Of a stretch of 25,090 bases of DNA, positions 9,546 to 15,220 are shown in pieces. The notes beneath the pieces were generated by a model. It made no database searches and was not told the origin of the DNA. It worked only from the letters and a program-made list of their open reading frames with translations. The stretch covers positions 1 through 25,090 of the forward strand of contig CALKWH010000477.1 of assembly GCA_938004375.1 (NCBI GenBank), written 5' to 3'. Source of the stretch: an uncultured Pseudomonadota bacterium (GTDB taxonomy: Bacteria; Myxococcota_A; Polyangia; HGW-17). The translations under genes were made by a program, and so were the position numbers. Every line of letters begins with the position of its first letter. Position 1 is the stretch's first letter.

Positions 9546-10781
9546 CTATATGGCGTCCCAGGGCATGGCCCAGGCGTCCTCGGCGATGCGCGAGAAGGCC
9601 TCGCAGGGACAGACGACCAACCCGGGGGCGACCCGCTCCCGGGGATACGTCCGACGGAAGGCGTTGATGCCCGACAGGTCATGGCGCGAGACCCGGCTGG
9701 CGGCCTTGACCTCGATGGGAAAGAACCTCCCGTCCCGCTCCAGCAGCAGGTCCACCTCGGCGCCGGCGCCGGTCCGCCAATGGTGGAGCTTCGGCGCGGG
9801 GGACATCAGGGAGGCAGCCTTGCGCACCTCGGCGAAGACGGCCGTCTCGAAGACATGGCCCCACTGGGGATGGGAGGCCAGCGCCGCGGGCCCGGAGAGG
9901 GCGAGGCTCAGGCAGGCGATCCCGGTGTCGGCGATGTACCCCTTGGGCTTCGAGGCGACGCGTTTGATGGTGTTGCCGGAGTAGGACGGCACCTCGAACC
10001 ACTGGAAGGTCGCCTTCAGCAGGTCGAGCCAGCGTCCGGCGGTCTGCGGCGTCACGCCGATCTCGCGGCCCAGCTGCGAGAAGTTGACGGTCTGGGCGGT
10101 GAGCGCCGCGGCCAGCCGCATGAAGCGGCCGAACTGCTGCCAGTCGGACACGTCCGCGAGCAGCCGGACGTCCCGCTCGATGTACGTCCGCTGATAGGCC
10201 GCGAGAAAGTCCGCGACCGCCTCCCGCGGCAACATCTGGGCCTCGGGCAGCGTCCCCCTCCACAGCGTCTCCAGCAGGCCGTGCCGGGGCGTCAGCCTCG
10301 AAAACGCGCCCGCCCCGGGCGCCTCCGCCAGCTCCAGCCAGCGAGGCAGCCAGTGCGGCCGGTCACCGACGCCGGCGGCCTCGGCCAGCGTGAAGCCGTC
10401 CAGGTCCAGAAAGACGGCGCGCCCGGCCAGGCTCTCGGCCACCGACCGCAGCACACCCCATTGCTGGGATCCCGTCAGGACGTAACGTCCCGGTCGGCGA
10501 TCCCGGTCCACGCGCCTCTTCAGCGCCGGCAGCAGTTCAGGGGCGTACTGGACCTCGTCGAGCACCAGCGGCGGGGGGTGGTTCTCCAGAAACAACTCCG
10601 GATCCCGTCGCGCGTTCTCCACGTCCACGACCGGATCGAACACGACGAACTCCGCGATCCCCTGGAGGTGGTGCGCGAGCAGCGTGCTCTTGCCCACCTG
10701 TCGCGCGCCGGTGACCACGACCACCGGGAAGTGGGCCAGGAGCATTTCCAGACGGGTCTGAGAAGATCGGGGAAGGAACAT
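9546..10781 (-). CDS. AAA ATPase with C-terminal DUF4143 domain
   Basis: An archaeal-type AAA protein of 411 aa whose cellular role is not established. Seen in order: Walker A GARQVGKST near the N-terminus, LVLDEVQYAPELLPALK (Walker B), sensor YVLTGSQQ, a winged-helix-like segment (TVNFSQLGREIGVTPQTAGRWL), then DUF4143 with a nuclease-fold-like pattern (FETAVFAEVRKA, GAEVDLLLERDG, FFPIEVKAA) reminiscent of PD-(D/E)xK enzymes. ATG at 10781 is preferred over TTG at 10817 because a promoter ends 7 nt before it, giving a leaderless mRNA. Such genes are common in accessory regions. It ends one base from ptsN and marks the start of the island. Confidence 0.88.
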   Translation of the reverse strand: MFLPRSSQTRLEMLLAHFPVVVVTGARQVGKSTLLAHHLQGIAEFVVFDPVVDVENARRDPELFLENHPPPLVLDEVQYAPELLPALKRRVDRDRRPGRYVLTGSQQWGVLRSVAESLAGRAVFLDLDGFTLAEAAGVGDRPHWLPRWLELAEAPGAGAFSRLTPRHGLLETLWRGTLPEAQMLPREAVADFLAAYQRTYIERDVRLLADVSDWQQFGRFMRLAAALTAQTVNFSQLGREIGVTPQTAGRWLDLLKATFQWFEVPSYSGNTIKRVASKPKGYIADTGIACLSLALSGPAALASHPQWGHVFETAVFAEVRKAASLMSPAPKLHHWRTGAGAEVDLLLERDGRFFPIEVKAASRVSRHDLSGINAFRRTYPRERVAPGLVVCPCEAFSRIAEDAWAMPWDAI

Positions 10782-10788
10782 ACCTTGC

Positions 10789-10817
10789 AATTTAGTGATT
10801 GCATCATCGGAATGCAA
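10789..10817 (-). promoter_or_regulatory. Candidate promoter giving a leaderless DUF4143 mRNA
   Basis: Minus strand TTGCAT, 17-nt spacer, TAAATT, then 7 nt to the ATG at 10781. The spacing puts the expected transcript start at or next to the start codon. It has the same -35 hexamer and spacer length as the ptsN promoter. Confidence 0.5.
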
Positions 10818-10848
10818 AGTATTTTGTCAGGTTTCATCAGTCGGGGGG

Positions 10849-11043
10849 CTGTTGCCCCCGTTTCGGGCGCCCAAATGTCGCGCGCGGGGCGTCGGGGCGC
10901 GGCGCCGGCGGTAAAAACGCGGTCCCCAAGGCGCGCGGGGGCGATTCCGGACGCCGGGGCCGGCCTCGCGCAGGTCCGGAGGGCGGCTTCCGGCGAAAAA
11001 AACGAGCCCCCCAAGACGCGCGGGGGCGATTTTGGCGGTCAGA
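10849..11043 (-). repeat. 195-bp dispersed repeat, copy A
   Basis: It aligns without gaps to 13980-14174 in the same orientation, with about a dozen differences counted by eye. Inside are two imperfect 38-bp units 85 bp apart (10913-10950 and 10998-11035), each an A-run followed by a C-run, a short spacer and a G-run, which on the minus strand makes a GC hairpin followed by T-runs. Its edge covers the stop codon of the minus-strand gene that ends at 11039. Strand is given as the direction in which its terminators work. Confidence 0.93.
10996..11027 (-). terminator. Rho-independent terminator inside repeat copy A
   Basis: On the minus strand a 6-bp all-GC stem (arms 11006-11011 and 11022-11027, 10-nt loop) is followed by TCG and seven T. 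It starts 11 nt after the stop of the 228-aa gene. A weaker second copy lies at 10913-10942. Confidence 0.75.
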
Positions 11044-11725
11044 CCGGGTCCGCCACGGGATCCGTGACGGGCGCCTCGGGCGTTCCGGCGGCGGCGGCGG
11101 TGGAGAACGTCATGAACAGGCTCTCGACGAGGCGGCGCCGGTCGGGCAAGGCGACCATGAACTGGTGGTACAGGCCGTTGTAGAACCGGCGGGCCTCGTC
11201 GGCGACCGCCATCAGGGCCCCGCGGGTCTGGGCCTCCTGCACGTACAGTTCCTTGCGGCGGGCCTGGGCCTGGGACAGCCGGTCGCTCCAGCCGGCCAAC
11301 GCGTCGGCGACCGGGCGCAGGGCGACGTAGGCGTCGTCCCGGCGGATCGTGTCCACCAGCGCGGTCACCCACGTCTCCTGGCGCGGGCTCGCCAGGTCGG
11401 CGGTCATCTGGGACGGGGACACGGGGAACAGCGTCTTGTACGCCGGCGCGTTGCGGTCACGCCCCACCTGCAGGTACAGCGTCTGCCCCGCGTCCACCAC
11501 GCTCCAGTCGATCTCCTCGTCGTAGTACGCGATCTCGGCCGACGCGGCGATGCGCAGCTCGCGGACGTCCTCGTGGGCGACCTGCGCGGCGGTCAACCTC
11601 TGGCGCAGGGCGGCCACGGCCGGACGATGGGACGACAGTTCGGGGACGCGGGCCAGCGCGAGATCGAGCTGGCGCAGGGCGCGGTTGAGCGTGGCGAGGC
11701 CGTGACGTTCCGTGAGGGTCTGCAT
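11039..11725 (-). CDS. Hypothetical protein, 228 aa, helix-rich
   Basis: I do not recognise a family. There is no signal peptide or membrane segment. Residues 1-60 look like amphipathic helices rich in Leu, Ala and Arg. A central block contains AYYDEEIDWSVVDAGQTLYLQVGRDRNAPAYKTLFP, which looks like a conserved folded core, followed by more helix (ALVDTIRRDD, AGWSDRLSQAQARRKELY, FYNGLYHQFMVALPDRRRL). The tail is low-complexity Ala/Thr/Pro/Val and ends exactly at repeat copy A, so it may have been reshaped by the element. AAGGAAG about 10 nt upstream supports the ATG, codon use looks normal for this genome, and a promoter candidate and terminator flank it. It is probably expressed alone. Function is unknown. 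Confidence 0.75.
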   Translation of the reverse strand: MQTLTERHGLATLNRALRQLDLALARVPELSSHRPAVAALRQRLTAAQVAHEDVRELRIAASAEIAYYDEEIDWSVVDAGQTLYLQVGRDRNAPAYKTLFPVSPSQMTADLASPRQETWVTALVDTIRRDDAYVALRPVADALAGWSDRLSQAQARRKELYVQEAQTRGALMAVADEARRFYNGLYHQFMVALPDRRRLVESLFMTFSTAAAAGTPEAPVTDPVADPV

Positions 11726-11809
11726 GGGGTCGTTCTTCCTTTCTCCCCGAGGGAGTCGAAACCCGCGGCCGGGTCGTCCGGTCCGCGGAGGGTGGTGATT
11801 GGAAGTGGT

Positions 11810-11838
11810 GTTTAATAAATGCCCCAGGGGTGTGTCAA
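11810..11838 (-). promoter_or_regulatory. Candidate promoter for the 228-aa gene
   Basis: Minus strand consensus TTGACA (11838-11833) with a weak -10: TTAAAC after 17 nt or TATTAA after 15 nt. The leader would be about 75 nt. CCACTTCGAAG at 11852-11862, just upstream of the -35, also occurs upstream of the groL promoter. Confidence 0.45.
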
Positions 11839-11839
11839 G

Positions 11840-12405
11840 AGGAAAATTTCACCACTTCGAAGTACGCCGTCTCCTACCGCGAAACCAACCACCAAGCATA
11901 TGTCTTGACAAGGCGCGATGACTCTTGGAAGATACTGGAAAATCAGCGACCCGCGCCCCGAACGAGTTGTCCCAATCGGCGCATGAAGAGTCGTTGATTT
12001 CTTCGCACCTCGGCGCTGAACCCATGGGTCATGGGATCACGCCATCGGTCTTTGACAACCGAATATTTGCAACGAGAACTTAGCTCTGCCGAGATGCATG
12101 CGGTTCGGATCTCCTGACTCTTGCTTTGTTTCCATAAAATGGATTATCGGAAGCATTGCAACCACTCGTAATCATTCAAGTTTTCTGAATTCCAAATATC
12201 AGGACATTCAGGCGATCCCGCATCGCATGCGCCTTGGTTGACGGAGGAACTTTTCTTCGCGAATCGATTTACGAAAGGGTCGGCGCCCGCGCCCGCGAAG
12301 AAACGGAAAACTCGTTGCAGATACTCGGAAAAGTAACCGGAAAAAAGGCAGGATTTTCATGGAAGTTCGAAGGGGCCTCGCGAAGCTCAGGGCAGCAACA
12401 CAATA
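11840..12405. other. Non-coding gap in the island
   Basis: About 570 bp of lower GC than the surroundings with no convincing gene on either strand. Short open frames (for example 12234-12455 plus and 12208-12459 minus) have no family resemblance and no good ribosome site. TTGACA occurs at 11905-11910 and 12053-12058 but without a good -10. I see no tRNA and no CRISPR. It may hold an undescribed small RNA or decayed mobile DNA. Confidence 0.5.
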
Positions 12406-12458
12406 GTTCACATTTCGTGAAATATCAACTTGACAAGTTCTGTGAACTGTTTTAGACA
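12406..12458 (+). promoter_or_regulatory. Promoter and operator cluster of the higBA-type operon
   Basis: TTGACA (12430-12435), 17-nt spacer, TAGACA (12453-12458), then 5 nt to the higB ATG, suggesting a leaderless mRNA. The -35 lies inside the perfect palindrome AACTTG-A-CAAGTT (12427-12439). Half sites TTCAC (12407-12411), GTGAA (12417-12421) and GTGAA (12442-12446) form further inverted repeats, including the outer pair GTTCAC and GTGAAC. This fits autorepression by the HTH antitoxin. Confidence 0.6.
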
Positions 12459-12463
12459 AAAGT

Positions 12464-12748
12464 ATGCAGGTGGTCGGCCAAAACGTCTTGGTGGATTACA
12501 TGAAAAAGCACGCCGACGTGCGCGGCCCCCTGAGCGCGTGGCTGGCCGAGGCGAAGAGCGCGAGCTGGCAAACGCCCCAGGATTTGAAGGATCGGTTTCG
12601 CAGCGTGGATTTTTTGGCCGACAATCGGGTCATTTTCAATATCGGCGGCAACCGGCACCGCCTGGTGGTCAAGGTCCGGTTCGCCAACGGGATTGTGCTG
12701 GTGGAATGGGTCGGCACCCACGCCGAGTACGACAAGAAGAAGTGGTGA
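12464..12748 (+). CDS. higB: HigB-type mRNA interferase toxin
   Basis: A 94-aa RelE-superfamily toxin of the HigB family, known to cleave translated mRNA at the ribosome. Family signatures are present across the whole length: an N-terminal helix after MQVVGQNVLVDYMKKH, LSAWLAEAKSASWQTPQDLKDRFRS, the core NRVIFNIGGNRHRLVVKV, and the C-terminal VEWVGTHAEYDKKKW. It is not truncated. There is no Shine-Dalgarno, consistent with the leaderless promoter just upstream. The antitoxin-like gene follows after 10 nt, giving toxin-first order as usual for hig loci. Confidence 0.9.
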   Translation: MQVVGQNVLVDYMKKHADVRGPLSAWLAEAKSASWQTPQDLKDRFRSVDFLADNRVIFNIGGNRHRLVVKVRFANGIVLVEWVGTHAEYDKKKW

Positions 12749-12758
12749 GGTGAAAATC

Positions 12759-13973
12759 ATGGACCTCGGACTCGTCAAAAAGATCAAAAACGACGAACAA
12801 CACGAGCGGGTGTTGGCGCGCATCGGGGAGTTGATGTCGCTTGCCGCGTCCCCGGACGGGCCGGAGAACGACGAACTGGAGGTGCTCGCGCTGCTGGCGT
12901 CGGATTACGAGAAGGAACGGTTCCAGATCGAGGCGCCAGGTCCGATCGAGGCGATCCGGTTCCGGATGGAGCAAGGCGGACTGACCCAGCGGGAGCTCGC
13001 GCCCCTGATCGGGAGCAAGAGCAAGACCTCCGAGGTGCTGGCGGGGAAGAGACCCTTGACGCTGGCCATGATCCGCAGCCTGCACCGACACCTCGGCATT
13101 CCCCTCGAGAGCCTCGTCACCGAGGCCCAGGCCCCCCTGGCCGCCCGGCTGCCGGACATGGAGTGGAGCCGGTTTCCGGTGCGGGAGATGGTGCAGCGGG
13201 GCTTCGTTCCGTTCTCAGGTCCCTTGAACCAGGCCGTGGCCCATGCCGAGGAGCTGGTGCGGACGTTCTTCTCCAACCCCGAGGGCGCGCAGACCATGTT
13301 CTGCCGGGCGCGGCCGCGCGTGGGTTCGGCCGTGAACCTGGCGGCGCTCTCGGTCTGGCAGAATCAGGCGTTTCGTCTGGCCGCCCGGGAGAACCTCGCA
13401 GGCGCCTTCGATCGAACGAACCTGGACGAGGCTTTTCTGGCGCACCTGGCGACGCTCTCCCAGTATCAGGAGGGGCCGCGCCTGGCCCGGGAGCACCTGG
13501 CCCGGATCGGGGTGCATCTGGTGGCGCTCGCCCCCCTGAAGAAGACCTTCCTCGACGGCGCGGCCATGGTCCGCACCACCGGAAACCCCGTCATCGCGCT
13601 GACGTACCGGCACGCCCGGGTGGACAGTTTCTGGTTCACCCTGTTCCACGAACTGGGACACGTCGCCCTGCACCTGGGCGAAGCGGCCGCGGGGGGGGCG
13701 TTCCTCGACGACCTGGACGTGGGCGCCGGGGAGGAGCGTGCGGAACGGGAAGCGGACGACTTCGCCTTGAGACACCTTTTTCCTGCCTCGCTCTCCGAAT
13801 GGGCGCCCCGGTTGAAGACCTGGAACGACGTGGTCGGGTATGCGGCCAGACACCTGCGGCACCCGGCGGTCATCGCGGGACGCCTGCGGCACCTGCAGGG
13901 CAATTACAAACTGTTCGGCCGCATCATGGCCCACCAACTGGCCGGGCACCTCGATTCGCCCCACGGGGAGTGA
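12759..13973 (+). CDS. higA: HigA-like HTH antitoxin fused to ImmA/IrrE metallopeptidase
   Basis: A 404-aa fusion. Residues 1-122 resemble HigA: an acidic helical N-terminus (ENDELEVLALLASDYE), then an Xre-type HTH with IRFRMEQGGLTQRELAPLIG, SKSKTSEVLAGKR and LTLAMIRSLHRHLGIP. Residues 140-400 are an ImmA/IrrE (M78-type) domain with the zinc motif H297-E-L-G-H301 followed by LHLG, and the downstream acidic ligand stretch EREADDFA (about 329-336). Standard HigA is only about 100-140 aa, so the protease is a real extra domain. ATG at 12759 has AGGTGA upstream; the longer open frame begins inside higB. The HTH should neutralise HigB and repress the operon. The peptidase may cleave the antitoxin or a repressor on a signal, as ImmA and IrrE do (inference). 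Repeat copy B begins 7 nt after the stop. Confidence 0.88.
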   Translation: MDLGLVKKIKNDEQHERVLARIGELMSLAASPDGPENDELEVLALLASDYEKERFQIEAPGPIEAIRFRMEQGGLTQRELAPLIGSKSKTSEVLAGKRPLTLAMIRSLHRHLGIPLESLVTEAQAPLAARLPDMEWSRFPVREMVQRGFVPFSGPLNQAVAHAEELVRTFFSNPEGAQTMFCRARPRVGSAVNLAALSVWQNQAFRLAARENLAGAFDRTNLDEAFLAHLATLSQYQEGPRLAREHLARIGVHLVALAPLKKTFLDGAAMVRTTGNPVIALTYRHARVDSFWFTLFHELGHVALHLGEAAAGGAFLDDLDVGAGEERAEREADDFALRHLFPASLSEWAPRLKTWNDVVGYAARHLRHPAVIAGRLRHLQGNYKLFGRIMAHQLAGHLDSPHGE

Positions 13974-13979
13974 AATCGA

Positions 13980-14174
13980 CTGTCGCCCCCGTTTCGAGCG
14001 CCGGGAGGTCGCGCGCGGGGCGTCGGGGCGCGGCGCCGGTGGCAAAAACGCGGTCCCCAAGGCGCGCGGGGGCGATTTCGGACGCCGGGGCCGGCCTCGC
14101 GCAGGTCCGGAGGGCGTCTTCCGGCGAAAAAAACGAGCCCCCCAAGACGCGCGGGGGCGATTTCGGCAGTCAGA
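13980..14174 (-). repeat. 195-bp dispersed repeat, copy B
   Basis: Near-identical partner of 10849-11043, in direct orientation. Its terminators again point along the minus strand, that is, away from the Fic remnant and against the higBA operon. The stretch between the copies (11044-13979) holds the 228-aa gene and the higBA module. Confidence 0.93.
14127..14158 (-). terminator. Rho-independent terminator inside repeat copy B
   Basis: Same 6-bp GC stem (14137-14142 with 14153-14158) and minus-strand T7 run as in copy A. It cannot terminate the plus-strand higBA transcript, but would end transcription from the Fic remnant promoter or stop antisense reading into higA. Confidence 0.7.
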
Positions 14175-14261
14175 GCGGCGGCGCGAAGGCGGCGTCTTGG
14201 TCAGTCCCTGCGTGTCCCAGGTGAGGTCCGGCCAACGCGGGTTTTCCCAGATGTAGGTCAT
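14175..14261 (-). pseudogene. Fic/DOC-family protein, N-terminal remnant (DUF4172-like)
   Basis: From ATG at 14261 the minus strand reads MTYIWENPRWPDLTWDTQGL, which matches the characteristic N-terminus of Fic proteins with a DUF4172 domain (WxxPxWPxxxWD). The resemblance stops after about 22 codons near 14197. The frame then reads Pro/Arg-rich sequence into repeat copy B. No Fic motif (HPFxxGNGR) occurs anywhere in the window, so the AMPylase body has been lost. The upstream promoter and paired operators are still intact. The call rests on a short segment, but the spacing of W, P and D residues is distinctive. Confidence 0.65.
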
Positions 14262-14266
14262 TTTCG

Positions 14267-14334
14267 CCGCATTTCTTGCGGTGTATGTACCCCGCGTTCC
14301 CCGCAAACTCAAGTTAATTCCGCACAATTTGCGG
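14267..14334 (-). promoter_or_regulatory. Twin operators and promoter of the Fic remnant
   Basis: Two copies of CCGCA-N5-TGCGG (14267-14281 and 14320-14334), centres 53 bp apart or about five helical turns. Between them on the minus strand is TTGAGT (14312-14307), 17 nt, TACATA (14289-14284). This is the layout of a repressor that loops over or covers a promoter, as in autoregulated toxin loci. Confidence 0.55.
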
Positions 14335-14424
14335 CGAACACGTCAATGACAGCGCTCACCAAGTTCGATGATCCCCAGAAAAAGTCGGAAAACAAGTCGT
14401 TGTCAGTGAAGCGACAGCGAAACG

Positions 14425-14501
14425 GTTGTCGTAATCGTAATCGTAATCGTGTTCAAATTCCAAGGTCTTAGGATTCCGATTACGATTCCGATTACGACAA
14501 C
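14425..14501. repeat. Long hairpin built from TAATCG hexamers
   Basis: Arms at 14425-14449 and 14477-14501 are complementary over 25 bp with one mismatch, around a 27-nt loop. The left arm is a TAATCG hexamer run; the right arm alternates GATTAC and GATTCC. Confidence 0.88.
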
Positions 14502-14620
14502 GAAAACGAAAACGAGATACACAAGCACCAGCGCCCTCTGCTCGACGGGCTCATCGAACCTGACCACGGCTGTGAGACCGAAGTTGAAAGGGACAGCCCC
14601 GATTTCGATTTCGATTTCGA
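14498..14620. repeat. Further hexanucleotide repeats
   Basis: GAAAAC-type units at about 14498-14515 and three CGATTT units at 14600-14620. They share CGA/TCG spacing with the hairpin next to it. No gene is visible in 14341-14647. Confidence 0.75.
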
Positions 14621-14647
14621 CTTAGAGGCCTCGTGGATTCAGGTCGT

Positions 14648-15211
14648 TCACCGCCGAAGTCCGAACAGATACCAGAGGCCGGCGCCCATGAGGACGCCGT
14701 CTTTGGCCTTGGCGGCGAAGAAGGCGGCCATGTCGTCGGGGTGCACCAGGTGGACGCGGATCTCCTCGGCGGGCTCGAGGTGCTGCTCGGGGCGGGCGTT
14801 GCGGGGGTCGTTCTCATCGACCTCGACCGAGTAGACGTGGAACCGGTCCGACGAGAAGCCCGCGTTCACCGGGCACGGCGGGGACACGCCCACGATGCGG
14901 CCGAAGTAGCCGGCCTCCTCCTCGAGCTCGCGTAAAACGGCGGCCGCCACGGCGGTATCATCCACAGCGTCAGCGGGCACGACCCCGGCGGGGAAGCCCA
15001 GCACCCAGCCCTCGAGCCCCTGGCGCCACTGCTCCAGGATCACGTACCGGCCCGACGGCACCAGCTTCGTCACCAGGGAGGCCACGTGCCGCGAATTCCT
15101 GCGCGTGACGCACTCCCAGACCACCGGCTCCCCGGCGTCGTTGACGAACGACTTCTCGGAGAAGACGAACCACTTCCCTTCATGCAGGACGCGCTCGCCG
15201 GTCTTTCGCAT
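14648..15211 (-). CDS. Nudix hydrolase, ADP-sugar pyrophosphatase-like
   Basis: A 187-aa cytoplasmic Nudix protein. The Nudix box is at about 76-104: PAGVVPADAVDD, then AVLRELEEEAGYFG. The REx2EExG core metal ligands are intact, while the first half of the box is longer than usual and has Asp where Glu is typical. The fold context (WECVTRRNS, VILEQWRQGLEGWVLGFPAG, NAGFSSDRFHVYSVE) is that of ADP-ribose/ADP-sugar pyrophosphatases. Start ATG at 15211 has GGAG 7 nt upstream and lies 3 nt after the ktrA1 stop, so it is the last gene of the ktr operon. KtrA-type RCK proteins bind nucleotides, so a nucleotide-clearing role is conceivable but speculative. Confidence 0.85.
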   Translation of the reverse strand: MRKTGERVLHEGKWFVFSEKSFVNDAGEPVVWECVTRRNSRHVASLVTKLVPSGRYVILEQWRQGLEGWVLGFPAGVVPADAVDDTAVAAAVLRELEEEAGYFGRIVGVSPPCPVNAGFSSDRFHVYSVEVDENDPRNARPEQHLEPAEEIRVHLVHPDDMAAFFAAKAKDGVLMGAGLWYLFGLRR

Positions 15212-15220
15212 GGGTCACTC
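15203..15220. repeat. 18-bp ktrA-Nudix junction repeat
   Basis: Minus strand GAGTGACCCATGCGAAAG, identical to 17254-17271. It spans the ktrA1 stop and the first three Nudix codons. Confidence 0.95.

Noticed and set aside
10849..11043. Repeat copies as insertion sequences
   Set aside because: At 195 bp there is no transposase, and I see no terminal inverted repeats or target-site duplications at the edges.
12234..12455. 73-codon frame just before higB
   Set aside because: No recognisable family, it overlaps the operator cluster, and the composition is mixed.
13215..14327. Long minus-strand open frame of 370 codons covering the Fic remnant, the repeat and antisense of the ImmA domain
   Set aside because: Only the short stretch after ATG 14261 resembles a protein family. 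The rest is repeat sequence and the complement of the well-supported HigA-ImmA gene, with high-GC shadow composition.
14425..14620. CRISPR or attenuator reading of the hexamer region
   Set aside because: Units are 6 bp without spacers, and no leader peptide or T-run follows the hairpin.
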